DNA of 64,000 bases from JBCCFC01 sp965213595. GTDB lineage: Bacteria; Chloroflexota; Anaerolineae; Caldilineales; Caldilineaceae. Position numbers and translations under genes: made by a program. The notes under the pieces were generated by a model. It saw only the letters and a program-made list of their open reading frames with translations. It did no database searches and had not been told where the DNA came from. The stretch covers positions 3,658,001 through 3,722,000 of the forward strand of contig CBDBZO010000006.1 in NCBI GenBank assembly GCA_965213595.1, written 5' to 3'. Positions 37,192 through 45,503 of this stretch are shown piece by piece; the stretch's first letter is position 1; every line of letters starts with the position of its first letter.

Positions 37192-37479
37192 ATGGACAAA
37201 GTTCTGCGCACGATTCCGGCTAGTTCTTTACGCAACAGCCAAGCAGAGATTCTGTTGTCCCTGGATGAGTCACCTGTTGTGCTGACTCATCGTGGCCGGG
37301 CAGCAGGTGTGCTGCTGCATCCGGCTCGCTACAACGAAATCATTGAGCTGCTGGAGGACTATGAAGAAGGACTACTGGCGCAGCAGCGCTCGCGCGAGAT
37401 GAAAGCGGACCGTGATGTTGTGATGTCGCTGGACGAAGTAAAAGCACAGCTGGTGGCGGACGGTTTGCTCGATGGATAA
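37192..37479 (+). CDS. Phd/YefM-type antitoxin
   Basis: 95 aa, ATG behind an excellent GAGGAGG. The N-terminal fold IPASSLRNSQAEILLSLDES plus PVVLTHRGRAAGVLLHPARY is that of Phd/YefM antitoxins, which bind DNA through this half and the toxin through the helical C-terminus (LLEDYEEGLLAQQRSREMKA). It overlaps the toxin gene by 8 nt. It is autoregulatory by family; an operator was not identified. It lies between lysZ and lysJ on the opposite strand. Confidence 0.85.
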   Translation: MDKVLRTIPASSLRNSQAEILLSLDESPVVLTHRGRAAGVLLHPARYNEIIELLEDYEEGLLAQQRSREMKADRDVVMSLDEVKAQLVADGLLDG

Positions 37480-37744
37480 TAAGGGCTGGCAAGTCGAGTT
37501 TCATCGATCGGCGACGCGCAGCCTGCGTCGCTTACCCAAACAGATTGTACAGCGCGTCTTTCCCATCATCGAAGCGCTGCGGGTTGAGCCGCGTCCCGAT
37601 GTTAGCAGTCAGCTTCAGGGTCACGAAAGTTTACTTAAGATTCGCGTGGGCAACTACCGCATCATTTATGAGCTGTTTGATGAAGAACAGCTCATACAAA
37701 TTTTGCGGATTGGGCACCGCAAGGATATTTACCGAGATTTTTGA
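37472..37744 (+). CDS. RelE/ParE-type toxin
   Basis: 90 aa. It shows the RelE pattern: WQVEFHRSATRSLRRLPKQI, LRVEPRPDVSSQLQGHESLL, KIRVGNYRIIYELFDEEQL and ILRIGHRKDIYRDF. The KIRVGNYRIIYEL and IGHRKDIYR segments carry the basic residues normally used for mRNA cleavage. It is downstream of, and overlapping, its Phd-like antitoxin. Confidence 0.9.
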   Translation: MDNKGWQVEFHRSATRSLRRLPKQIVQRVFPIIEALRVEPRPDVSSQLQGHESLLKIRVGNYRIIYELFDEEQLIQILRIGHRKDIYRDF

Positions 37745-37751
37745 CGCATCT

Positions 37752-37791
37752 GCATTCGTAGTGGCTGGGCGCGCCCAGCCACTACGAATGC
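37752..37791. terminator. 40-bp perfect palindrome between convergent toxin and lysZ
   Basis: GCATTCGTAGTGGCTGGGC followed by its exact complement. The inner part GTAGTGGCTG...CAGCCACTAC is REP-like with GTAG ends. Placed between two convergent stops, it could end transcription from both sides, though there is no U-run. Confidence 0.6.
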
Positions 37792-37794
37792 GAC

Positions 37795-38598
<804 letters not shown>

Positions 38599-38604
38599 GT
38601 TTGT

Positions 38605-38704
38605 GTAAGTCGAAGCGCTGCTTCGACCCTCTCCACTTACAAAGGTTGATAATTAATTCACCTGAAGGAAAGCCGCAACAGCGCGAAGCAGCGCTTCGCG
38701 TTAC
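38605..38704. repeat. Inverted pair of REP family 2 elements between lysY and lysZ
   Basis: Copy 38605-38627 (GTAA plus GTCGAAGCGCTGCTTCGAC) sits just upstream of the lysZ start. Inverse copy 38681-38704 supplies the TAA stop of lysY at 38701-38703. The base pairs differ between the copies (GTCGAAG/CTTCGAC against CGCGAAG/CTTCGCG) while pairing is kept. Confidence 0.85.
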
Positions 38705-39780
38705 GCGGGATGCAATCCGCTAAACGCCAATCCCGTCGCCTCATCGCATCCGTACATCAAATTCAGGCACTGCACCGCCGTCCCCGCCGCGCCCTTCATC
38801 AGGTTGTCGATGGCGCAAAGGGCCACGACGCGACCCGTCGACGCATCCAGCTCAAAGCCCACATCGGCGTAGTTGCTGCCCGCCAGAATCTTTGGTTCGG
38901 GGTAGCGATAAACGCCGCGCTTCTCTTTGACTATCCGAACAAACGGTTCATCACGATAGGTTTGGCGGTATGCCCGCCAGAGGTCGCGCTCGGTGACGCC
39001 CGCACGGACAAAGACGTGGGCCGTGGCGAGCACGCCGCGCACGTTGTCAATGGCGGTGGCGCTGAGATGGACATTCAAACCATTTTCGCTATGCGAATTT
39101 GGCACAAATTGACCCAATACCCGCTCGACTTCCGCCGTGTGGCGGTGGCCTGTCGGCGCAAAGCTGCGTACGGCGCGGGCGCGCTCCGGGTGATGGGTCG
39201 CCTCGCTCGCTCGGTTGCCCCCCTCGCTGCTGCCCACCTTGACTTCGCAGATTACGCCCCGCTCCACATCCGCTAAAGTTTCATCATTCAGCTTTGTGAC
39301 GAAGAGCGGCAGCAGCGCCAGGTTGGTCGCCGTGGCGTTGCAGCCGATGCCGCTGACGTAGTTGGCTACGCGAATTTCGTCGCGGTACAGCTCCGGCAGG
39401 CCGTAAACAAAGCGATTGAGCCACGCCGGGTTAGGATGCGATTGACCGTACCAGCGCGCGTAGAGCCCGGCGTCGCGCAGGCGAAAGTCGGCGCTGAGAT
39501 CGATGATGCGATCCGCCAGTTTCGCGAAGCCATCGATGCGCTTGGCGGCCTCGCCGTGGGGCAGGCAGAGGAAGATCAGGTCGCAGGCTTCGAGATCATC
39601 GACCGACACGAATCGGAGCGTCGTACGCCCGCGCAGGTTGGGGTGAGCAAAATGAATATACGAACCGGCGCTGCGTTCGCTCGTTATTTGGGCCAGCTCA
39701 ACCTGCGGGTGATCGAGCAGCAGCCGCGTCAGCTCGCCGCCCGTGTAGCCGCTGCCGCCAACGATGGAGGCACGAATCAT
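38701..39780 (-). CDS. lysY: [LysW]-aminoadipyl phosphate reductase
   Basis: 359 aa, ATG at 39780 overlapping the lysX stop (ATGA). ArgC-like NADPH-dependent reductase: the nucleotide-binding IRASIVGGSGYTGGELTRLL, catalytic Cys in YVSGIGCNATATNLALLP, CEVKVGSSEGGNRASEATHH, the HRHTAEVERVL region and the C-terminal DNLMKGAAGTAVQCLNLM. LysY reduces the LysW-aminoadipyl phosphate made by LysZ. The RGVICEVKVGSSEGG text and operon position separate it from ordinary ArgC. The TAA stop is inside a REP family 2 head. Confidence 0.92.
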   Translation of the reverse strand: MIRASIVGGSGYTGGELTRLLLDHPQVELAQITSERSAGSYIHFAHPNLRGRTTLRFVSVDDLEACDLIFLCLPHGEAAKRIDGFAKLADRIIDLSADFRLRDAGLYARWYGQSHPNPAWLNRFVYGLPELYRDEIRVANYVSGIGCNATATNLALLPLFVTKLNDETLADVERGVICEVKVGSSEGGNRASEATHHPERARAVRSFAPTGHRHTAEVERVLGQFVPNSHSENGLNVHLSATAIDNVRGVLATAHVFVRAGVTERDLWRAYRQTYRDEPFVRIVKEKRGVYRYPEPKILAGSNYADVGFELDASTGRVVALCAIDNLMKGAAGTAVQCLNLMYGCDEATGLAFSGLHPA

Positions 39781-40745
39781 ACCGTTACCGCCGCGTTCGC
39801 TGAGTCGCCATGCGTCACCCCGTTGATGGACCAGCCTCCTTTGGGCCAACCAGCGCCCGCCACGCGCAGCACAAAGTCGACCATGTGCGCCGGAATGTCG
39901 ACGCCCGTCGGCTCAATGCTGTTGCGAAATTCCATCGTGTAGTTGACTTCGTTGACGAGCAGCCCCCGTTCGGGATCCTCCAGCACGTCGACCGCCACCA
40001 CGCCGCCGCCCACGGCTCGCGCCGCGCGCACGCACAAGTCGTTCAGCTCCGGCGTGACCGGGCAGTTGCTCGATTGCCCACCGCGCGCCGTATTCGTGAT
40101 CCAGTGTTGGGAATCGCGGTAGATGGCGCAGATGGTTTCGTCGCCGACAACAAAGGCGCGGATGTCGCGCAGGGGCTTGTCAATATACTCCTGGATGTAG
40201 AAGATGCTGTGCTGGTAGTTGCCGAGCACGGCCTTGTGCTCCAGAATCGATTCGGCGGCCTCGCGGTCGTTGATTTTGGCGAGCAGCCGCCCCCACGAGC
40301 CGACGCCCGGCTTGAGCACGACGGGGTAGCCGAGCCGCTCGATGGCGTCGAGCGCGCTCTCTTCGGTAAAGGCGATCAGCGTGCGCGGCGAGGGCACGCC
40401 CGCGGCGGCGAGGGCGCTGGTCGTTTGCAGCTTGTTGCCACAGGTGTCGGCGACCTGCGCCGTGTTGACGGTCGGCACGCCGCGGTCGTTGAGAATGCGC
40501 AGGCTGTACAACGCGCGCCCGTGGTTGAGGCAGCGCTCCAGGATCACGTCGTACTGAGCATAGCGACCCGCGCTGTCGTTGCCCGCGGTCAGGTCAAAGA
40601 TCAGCTGGCGGTCGTCGATCAGCTCGAAGTCCACGCCGCGCTGCTGAAAGGCGGCGAAAAGCAGCTTTTCCTCGGCGCGCACGCGGCTGTAGAGGATGCC
40701 GACTTTGGGAGCTGTTGATCTTGTTGTGGGGGGTAACATGTGCAT
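39777..40745 (-). CDS. lysX: Alpha-aminoadipate--LysW ligase
   Basis: 322 aa. The ATG at 40745 (MHMLPPTT) lies two bases after the lysW stop; the reading frame extends further upstream but only as a shadow of lysW. ATP-grasp family (RimK-like): VNTAQVADTCGNKLQTTSAL, YPVVLKPGVGSWGRLLAKIN, FYIQEYIDKPLRDIRAFVVG, DVLEDPERGLLVNEVNYTME. It attaches aminoadipate to the C-terminal Glu of LysW. N-TME in the metal-binding motif and the overlap with lysY support the assignment. Confidence 0.93.
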   Translation of the reverse strand: MHMLPPTTRSTAPKVGILYSRVRAEEKLLFAAFQQRGVDFELIDDRQLIFDLTAGNDSAGRYAQYDVILERCLNHGRALYSLRILNDRGVPTVNTAQVADTCGNKLQTTSALAAAGVPSPRTLIAFTEESALDAIERLGYPVVLKPGVGSWGRLLAKINDREAAESILEHKAVLGNYQHSIFYIQEYIDKPLRDIRAFVVGDETICAIYRDSQHWITNTARGGQSSNCPVTPELNDLCVRAARAVGGGVVAVDVLEDPERGLLVNEVNYTMEFRNSIEPTGVDIPAHMVDFVLRVAGAGWPKGGWSINGVTHGDSANAAVTV

Positions 40746-40747
40746 GA

Positions 40748-40933
40748 TTATTCGCCCCAGTCCTCTTCTTCTTCCGGCGCAGGCTCGACGGTCAGCGGCT
40801 CGATGCTCGTCACTTCGAGGTCGGTGCCGCAGTCTGGGCACTGAACAATTTCGTGCTGCATCACGTCGTCGAGCGCAACGTTGCCAAAGCATTCGGGGCA
40901 CTCGGCGGTGCCGGTGGTGGTTTGGACGGCCAT
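40748..40933 (-). CDS. lysW: LysW amino-group carrier protein
   Basis: 61 aa, ATG with AAGGAGA upstream. Zinc-ribbon CPEC (residues 12-15) and CPDC (32-35), a Glu-rich tail and the diagnostic C-terminus EDWGE, whose terminal Glu gamma-carboxyl receives aminoadipate. It protects the amino group of the intermediate and presents it to LysX, LysZ, LysY, LysJ and LysK. It is the first gene of the lysine transcript, 34 bases after an intrinsic terminator. Confidence 0.96.
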   Translation of the reverse strand: MAVQTTTGTAECPECFGNVALDDVMQHEIVQCPDCGTDLEVTSIEPLTVEPAPEEEEDWGE

Positions 40934-40966
40934 GAGAAGGTCTCCTTGGGTTGGAAATTGGTGGCA

Positions 40967-40998
40967 ATAAAAAACCGGCCTCCATCTGGAGGCCGGTT
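40967..40998 (-). terminator. Intrinsic terminator in the lysW leader (attenuator)
   Basis: A perfect 12-bp stem (AACCGGCCTCCA at 40973-40984, complement 40987-40998) is followed on the minus strand by TTTTTTATTG. It faces lysW and lies between the leader peptide and lysW, so it must be read through for expression. Confidence 0.88.
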
Positions 40999-41039
40999 GT
41001 TGAATTCTAAAAATTCAAGCAAACACAAACGCCCAGACG

Positions 41040-41102
41040 CTAGTCCGGTTCCTGCTTGCTCTGCTTCTTAATGGTGGCCAGTTGGCCAATGGGCACGTTC
41101 AT
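41040..41102 (-). CDS. Lysine leader peptide
   Basis: A 20-codon reading frame, MNVPIGQLATIKKQSKQEPD, then TAG. Three of five consecutive codons are lysine (AAG AAG CAG AGC AAG). It begins ~25 bases after the predicted transcription start and ends ~40 bases before the terminator stem. Ribosome stalling at the Lys codons when lysyl-tRNA is scarce would favour an alternative fold. TCTGG at 41027-41031 could pair with CCAGA inside the terminator, and AACCGG within the leader could pair with the terminator's 3' arm CCGGTT; these pairings are inference. There is only a weak ribosome site. Confidence 0.75.
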   Translation of the reverse strand: MNVPIGQLATIKKQSKQEPD

Positions 41103-41133
41103 GGTGACGCTGTAGTGCGGTTGATTTCGTGGG

Positions 41134-41162
41134 AGTGTAGCGGATGGCGGTGGGCTTGTCAA
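41134..41162 (-). promoter_or_regulatory. Sigma-70-type promoter of the lysine operon
   Basis: On the minus strand TTGACA (41157-41162), exactly 17 bases, then TACACT (41134-41139). The expected start is near 41127, followed by the lysine leader peptide. Confidence 0.8.
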
Positions 41163-41408
41163 ATTGAGCGGGGCAGAGGGTGCGTCCCAGATTTTTGGCA
41201 AGCTTCAGCGTAAAGCAACTCAGCAGGGGTGGCACATCCGACTCCGCCCCCAAGCCCCCTCCCCGCGCGAGAAGGGGGCTTCCGAGGCCTCGTTGATAGC
41301 GAACCGACATCGAGGGGGTCGGGTCGAACAACCAAAATTTTGGGACGCACACGGGCAGAGATCGACACCGTCATTCTGCTCGCGTAGCGTAGCTTCGACG
41401 CCGGGTTA
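41163..41408. other. Intergenic stretch, no gene seen
   Basis: Non-coding, with a GC-rich segment (CCCCCTCCCCGCGCGAGAAG). No coding pattern or RNA gene was recognised. Confidence 0.45.
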
Positions 41409-41572
41409 GGTTCCGTTGACATTTTGCCAAACGAGCTTGGCGGGAAGGACGAGCGCGCCCCCATCCCCAGCCCTTCCCCCACGCGTGGGAGAAGGGAGCC
41501 TCGTCCTCCCCTCTCCCATCCTGGGAGAGGGGCCGGGGGTGAGGGCCAATTCTCAAATGTCAACGGAACCTA
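41409..41572. mobile_element. TA-flanked miniature element with 16-18-bp inverted termini
   Basis: GGTTCCGTTGACATTT at the left and its exact complement at the right, each bordered by TA (left TTA, right TAA). The interior carries two GC-rich 'CCCCATCCCC' repeats (41460-41500 and 41507-41550). A related left end (TAGGTTCCGTCGATATG) begins near 46228. TA borders suggest a Tc1/IS630-type mobiliser; that is inference. Confidence 0.75.
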
Positions 41573-41809
41573 ACAAGACGAGACGACTGGCCCACTTACA
41601 TCAGCGAAGAGTCTTCTTGATCGGCGAGCACGCGGCAGCCCAAAGGTGAACCTACGTTTGGTGGATGCCGCCGTCAAGATTCTTCGCTGGGCTTGCTTTG
41701 TCGATCCAGTCGCTTCGTCGACCCGCTCAGCATGACAGAATTTCACGCCTTGAACTCAACGTTCCTCTCGTGCGCAATTTGCGCAACTCACGGCCAAACT
41801 CTTCTCGAC
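41573..41809. other. Intergenic stretch with REP family 3 fragment
   Basis: Contains the fragment CAGCCCAAAGGTGAACCTAC near 41637-41655; otherwise nothing was recognised. Confidence 0.4.
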
Positions 41810-42232
41810 TTACTCCAGCGGCAGCGAGAAGTGATGCGCCGAGAGCGCCATCCGTTTGCGGAAGTAAAAGCGGTGCGCCTCATAGCGAGTCACCCCCGAA
41901 TCGAGGTGAAAGCGCTCGCAGCCTTCGCCCCGCGCCCAGCTTACAAGCCAATCAAACAGCGCGTCGCCAAATCCTTGCGAACGGCTGTTGCCGTCGGTAA
42001 CGAGATCGTCGACGTAACAACTCTTGCCCCGGCTCAGCATAGTTAATAGGCGAAAACCAGCCGTCGCTTTAACCTGCTCTTCCGCTACTAAATAAGCAAG
42101 CCGATACCCTTCTTTTTGCTGAAGCCGCACGCGTTCGATAAACTGAGCCTCGCTCAGGTGTGGTCGCAGCTGCACCATCACGGGGAAGCAGCGGCCAATC
42201 TCCTCTTCATGCTCTGCTATCTGAATCTGCAT
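41810..42232 (-). CDS. GNAT-family acetyltransferase
   Basis: 140 aa, ATG at 42232. GNAT fold: RLAYLVAEEQVKATAGFRLL (strands 2-4), CYVDDLVTDGNSRSQGFGDA (acetyl-CoA motif A, with the usual Q/R-x-x-G-x-G as RSQGFG), LFDWLVSWARGEGCERFHLD and EAHRFYFRKRM. The pattern resembles the PhnO-like group; the substrate cannot be told. It stands alone, with a hairpin at 42276-42353 upstream. Confidence 0.85.
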   Translation of the reverse strand: MQIQIAEHEEEIGRCFPVMVQLRPHLSEAQFIERVRLQQKEGYRLAYLVAEEQVKATAGFRLLTMLSRGKSCYVDDLVTDGNSRSQGFGDALFDWLVSWARGEGCERFHLDSGVTRYEAHRFYFRKRMALSAHHFSLPLE

Positions 42233-42275
42233 CGGTCTACCCCTCTGTTGTTGTAAAAAAAGTTTTCAGCGTTTA

Positions 42276-42353
42276 ATCAACGAAGGGCGCGAAGAGCGCG
42301 AAGAAGAGAAGGTCGATCCTCTTCCTTCATGCCCCTTCGCGCCCTTCGTTGAT
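42276..42353. repeat. Inverted repeat ATCAACGAAGGGCGCGAAG
   Basis: 19-bp arms with T-runs on both outer sides, so it may act as a bidirectional terminator between the methyltransferase and GNAT genes. A diverged copy is at 50795-50874, between recO and lexA. Confidence 0.7.
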
Positions 42354-42369
42354 CGTTTTTCTTCCCCAT

Positions 42370-43056
42370 CTAGCTGGCTTGCTTAATATATTCCACCCGC
42401 CAGCGATGCAGAGTTCCTTCACCGCTGGGCCCGTCGCCATAGGCAAGCTGCTCGACGCGCTGTTCGCGCAGGGCGTGCTGCTGGAAGCGATCCAGCTCCT
42501 CGCGGGTAAGCGGCCACGGCGGGCCGCTGCGCCCGTCCGCTTCGCCCGCATCAAGATTCGTGCCGAGGCAGATCACGAGCAGCGCGCCACCCGGCGCGAC
42601 AAGGCTGGCGACGCCCGCAACGGCCTCGCTGCGCAGTTCGATGGGCAGCGCCTGCACGGTGAGACTTTCCAGCACGAAGTCGAACGCGCCGCGCCATTCA
42701 TCCGGCAGGGCGAACAGGTCCGCCACCTGGTAATCGACGCTCGATTGGGGAAAGCGCTCGCGACACCACGCCACGGCGGTGGGCGACACGTCAAAGGCCG
42801 TCACGTCGAAGCCGTGGGCGGCCAGCGCTTCGGCATCATCGCCCAGCCCACAGCCAACGACGACGGCGGGGCGGCCCTGACCGCGGGGCTGTTCGCGCCG
42901 CAGCCATTTGGCAAAGGCGGGGCGCGGGGCCAGCTCGGCCCAGGGCACGTTGCGCTCGCCGCGGCGAGCTTGGGCGTACAGGTCGTCGAACCAGGCGGTG
43001 GCTTCGGGCTGGGCCAGCGTCGATTTAGAGGGATGGCTTGTCGTTTCTGAATTCAT
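42370..43056 (-). CDS. Class I SAM-dependent methyltransferase
   Basis: About 228 aa from the ATG at 43056 (MNSETTSHPSKS); an ATG at 43083 in the same frame is an alternative, and neither has an ideal ribosome site. AVVVGCGLGDDAEALAAHGF is motif I, FDVSPTAVAWCRERFP motif II, DYQVADLFALPDEWRGAFDF the acidic SAM loop, and VASLVAPGGALLVICLG the post-III strand. The layout resembles thiopurine or small-molecule methyltransferases (WFDDLYAQARRGERNVPWAE N-terminus). The substrate is unknown. Confidence 0.82.
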   Translation of the reverse strand: MNSETTSHPSKSTLAQPEATAWFDDLYAQARRGERNVPWAELAPRPAFAKWLRREQPRGQGRPAVVVGCGLGDDAEALAAHGFDVTAFDVSPTAVAWCRERFPQSSVDYQVADLFALPDEWRGAFDFVLESLTVQALPIELRSEAVAGVASLVAPGGALLVICLGTNLDAGEADGRSGPPWPLTREELDRFQQHALREQRVEQLAYGDGPSGEGTLHRWRVEYIKQAS

Positions 43057-43223
43057 GGATGACGTTTGGCCTTTCTTTTGCATGAGCTGTATCTTTTGCT
43101 TGGACGACTGCATATAGACTAATGGGTAGAAGCTGCTATAATAAGTCGGTGCAACCACGCTTGCTTCGCCGCTTTCGTTTGTTCTGTTCGACAGCAGCTT
43201 ACCCAACCAAAGGATATTATACC

Positions 43224-44300
43224 GTGAGCCTCAAAGGCTTTTTGATTTTGCTCAAGGACGCACTCATCCAATTCTTCCAGGATCGTTGCCCACGCCTGGC
43301 CGCGGCATTGGCGTTTTACACGCTCTTTTCGCTGGTTCCCATCCTGGTGATTGTGATTGGCGTGGCCGGTCTCTTTTTTGGAGCGGAGCGTGTGCGGAGC
43401 GATATTATTGCTCAGTTCTCCGATTTGATCGGGGCAAGTAACACTGAGTTTTTTGAGGGGATTTTTGCGCAGATTGACGAGGCGACGGGAAGCTCGGCCA
43501 ATGGGGAAGAGGAAGATGACGTGGCAGCCGTGGTTGAAGAGCTTGTTAGCAGCAGCAACTTTCGCGGCGGCAGCGCTAGAATTGCGGCCTTAATTGGCCT
43601 GGGCTTTGCGCTCTTTGCGGCGACCGCCGTCTTCCATCAGATGCAGGATTCGCTCAACCACGTCTGGGGCATACGCCCCAAGCCAGATGACAACACCGTG
43701 CTGCGCTTTATCCTGATCCGCATTCTTTCGTTCGGCATGATTTTGGTCGTTAGCTTTTTGCTGTTGGTGGCGCTAGTTCTCAATTTACTGCTAGACCTCG
43801 TGCTGGAGCCGCTAATCGGCTATACGAATAACTTGCTCGGCCTGCTGCTCAGCACCTTCTTGCCAGACTTACCAAGTGAGCTTGGCGCGGCTACGGCCTT
43901 TATTGTGAGCGCAGCAAACATTTTGCTATCGCTGGCGATCATTACCGTCCTCTTTGCGCTGATTTTCAAATATCTGCCGGATGCCAAAATCAAATGGCGC
44001 GATGTGTGGGTCGGCTCCTTTGTCACGGCGGTGCTTTTCACGATTGGCGAAGAGCTGATTGGGACGTTTCTAGGCAACAGCAGCTTTGGCCAAGTCTACG
44101 CCGGCGCTGCCGCCCTGGCGATTATTTTGCTGTGGGTTTACTTCTCCGCACAGATTTTGTACTACGGGGCCGAAGTCACCTGGGTGTATGCCAACCGCTA
44201 CGGCTCACACATTCGCCCGGCCCGCTACGCCATGGCCGTCCCCAAAACCATGAACGTGCTCTCGACGGATGGTGCTTCGGTAGAAGAGCAAGGTATTTAG
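43224..44300 (+). CDS. YihY/BrkB-family inner-membrane protein
   Basis: 358 aa; the GTG at 43224 follows AAAGGA, so it is preferred over upstream codons. Six or so membrane segments; family hallmarks are CPRLAAALAFYTLFSLVPIL at the start and KYLPDAKIKWRDVWVGSFVT, GQVYAGAAALAIILLWVYFS, AQILYYGAEVTWVYANRYGS towards the end. An acidic insert (SSANGEEEDDVAAVVEE) is in the first large loop. The family was once called RNase BN, but that activity is not its own; its function is unclear. It is followed by a permease gene on the same strand with a 31-bp gap. Confidence 0.9.
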   Translation: MSLKGFLILLKDALIQFFQDRCPRLAAALAFYTLFSLVPILVIVIGVAGLFFGAERVRSDIIAQFSDLIGASNTEFFEGIFAQIDEATGSSANGEEEDDVAAVVEELVSSSNFRGGSARIAALIGLGFALFAATAVFHQMQDSLNHVWGIRPKPDDNTVLRFILIRILSFGMILVVSFLLLVALVLNLLLDLVLEPLIGYTNNLLGLLLSTFLPDLPSELGAATAFIVSAANILLSLAIITVLFALIFKYLPDAKIKWRDVWVGSFVTAVLFTIGEELIGTFLGNSSFGQVYAGAAALAIILLWVYFSAQILYYGAEVTWVYANRYGSHIRPARYAMAVPKTMNVLSTDGASVEEQGI

Positions 44301-44331
44301 TAGACAGTTAGTAGACAGAAGGAATGAAATT

Positions 44332-45498
44332 GTGGCTTATCTTCAGGATCAGGGCGGGCGGCGCGTTTTTTACTACACGTGCATCATCATCGCCACGCTC
44401 TTCGGTGCGTATCTGCTCTACCGGCTCAACACGATTGTGGTGGTGCTCTTTGCCGCGATTTTGTTTGCCTCCACCATTCGCCCCCTGGTGGAATGGCTCG
44501 CGCGTTTTCACGTGCCGCGGGTGGTGGCGATTCTGCTTGTCTACGCTGCCGTGTTGGGCAGCCTCTTTGGCCTGCTCTCGCTGGCCATCCCGCCGCTGAT
44601 CGAGCTGACGACCGAGTATGCGGGCTACTTGAGCAACGGTCGCGTTGTCAGCGGCATCAACAGCTTTCTGCGCGATGCCGAGGAGACGCTGGTCGATTTT
44701 GGGCTAACCGAAACCCCCGTTAACGTCGAGGTTCCCCAAGCGATTGGCGAAAACATCGAATCGAGCCTCGAAGAAGTGGCGGAGGGGGACGGCTCCATGG
44801 TGGAGCAGGCGCTGCCCGTGGCGCAGGATACGCTCTTTGTGCTGAGCCAAGTGCTGCTGGCGCTGGTCATGGGCTTTTACTGGCTGACTTCGCGCGAGCG
44901 AATTCTAGGGCTGCTGCTGGCGATTACGCCCGCCACGCGGCGACACACCGTGGGCAACATCTGGAACGACGTTGAATTCACGCTCGGCTCCTACGTGCGC
45001 GCGCAGACGCTGCTCTCGCTGGTGATCGGCGTCGTGGCCTATATCGGACTCGTAATTTTCGATGTCCGCTACCCGCTGGCGCTGGCAACCGTCTCGGCGC
45101 TCTTTGAGTTTATCCCCGTGGTGGGGCCGATTCTGGGCGCGCTGCCCGCCCTCCTGGTTGCCTTCTCGCAGGACCCGGCCACCGGGCTCTTCATCACGGG
45201 CTGGTATTTGGTGATGCAGCAGGTGGAGGGCAACATTCTCGTGCCCAAGCTGATGGAGCACAGCGTGGGCATCAACCCGCTGCTGGTGCTGGTGGCGTTG
45301 GTGGCGGGCTCCACGCTGGGCGGCGTCTTGGGCGCCCTGCTGGCCCTGCCCGTTTTTGGGGCCTTGCAGGTTGTGATGCGCCACGTCTGGCTCGATCCGG
45401 CGGTACAGACTGAACCAGAGAAGATCGACGGCGGCGTGGTGCTCGATGGCGAGCTGCCCAGCGAGGAGGCCGAACTGCCGATCATCCAGTCGACATAA
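44332..45498 (+). CDS. AI-2E-type (PerM/YdiK) membrane permease
   Basis: 388 aa; GTG start with AAGGA upstream. The family (TqsA/PerM) exports small molecules or ions; members act on autoinducer-2 or sodium. Hydrophobic segments LNTIVVVLFAAILFASTIRP, VVAILLVYAAVLGSLFGLLS, LALVMGFYWLTSRERILGLL, then VRYPLALATVSALFEFIPVV-GPILGALPA and EGNILVPKLMEHSVGINPLL, which are the family's most conserved parts. The C-terminus is a short acidic cytosolic tail. The substrate is unknown. Confidence 0.9.
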   Translation: MAYLQDQGGRRVFYYTCIIIATLFGAYLLYRLNTIVVVLFAAILFASTIRPLVEWLARFHVPRVVAILLVYAAVLGSLFGLLSLAIPPLIELTTEYAGYLSNGRVVSGINSFLRDAEETLVDFGLTETPVNVEVPQAIGENIESSLEEVAEGDGSMVEQALPVAQDTLFVLSQVLLALVMGFYWLTSRERILGLLLAITPATRRHTVGNIWNDVEFTLGSYVRAQTLLSLVIGVVAYIGLVIFDVRYPLALATVSALFEFIPVVGPILGALPALLVAFSQDPATGLFITGWYLVMQQVEGNILVPKLMEHSVGINPLLVLVALVAGSTLGGVLGALLALPVFGALQVVMRHVWLDPAVQTEPEKIDGGVVLDGELPSEEAELPIIQST

Positions 45499-45503
45499 GC
45501 CCC

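Noticed and set aside
37192..37744. Unrelated genes rather than a toxin-antitoxin pair
   Set aside because: The 8-nt overlap, sizes and Phd and RelE family text fit a toxin-antitoxin module.
40746..40985. Longer LysX N-terminus
   Set aside because: The upstream part is an out-of-frame reading of lysW; LysX normally begins near KVGILYSRVR, consistent with the ATG at 40745.
40967..41130. Lysine riboswitch (L-box)
   Set aside because: The leader is too short and lacks the five-helix L-box core; a coding leader plus terminator explains it better.
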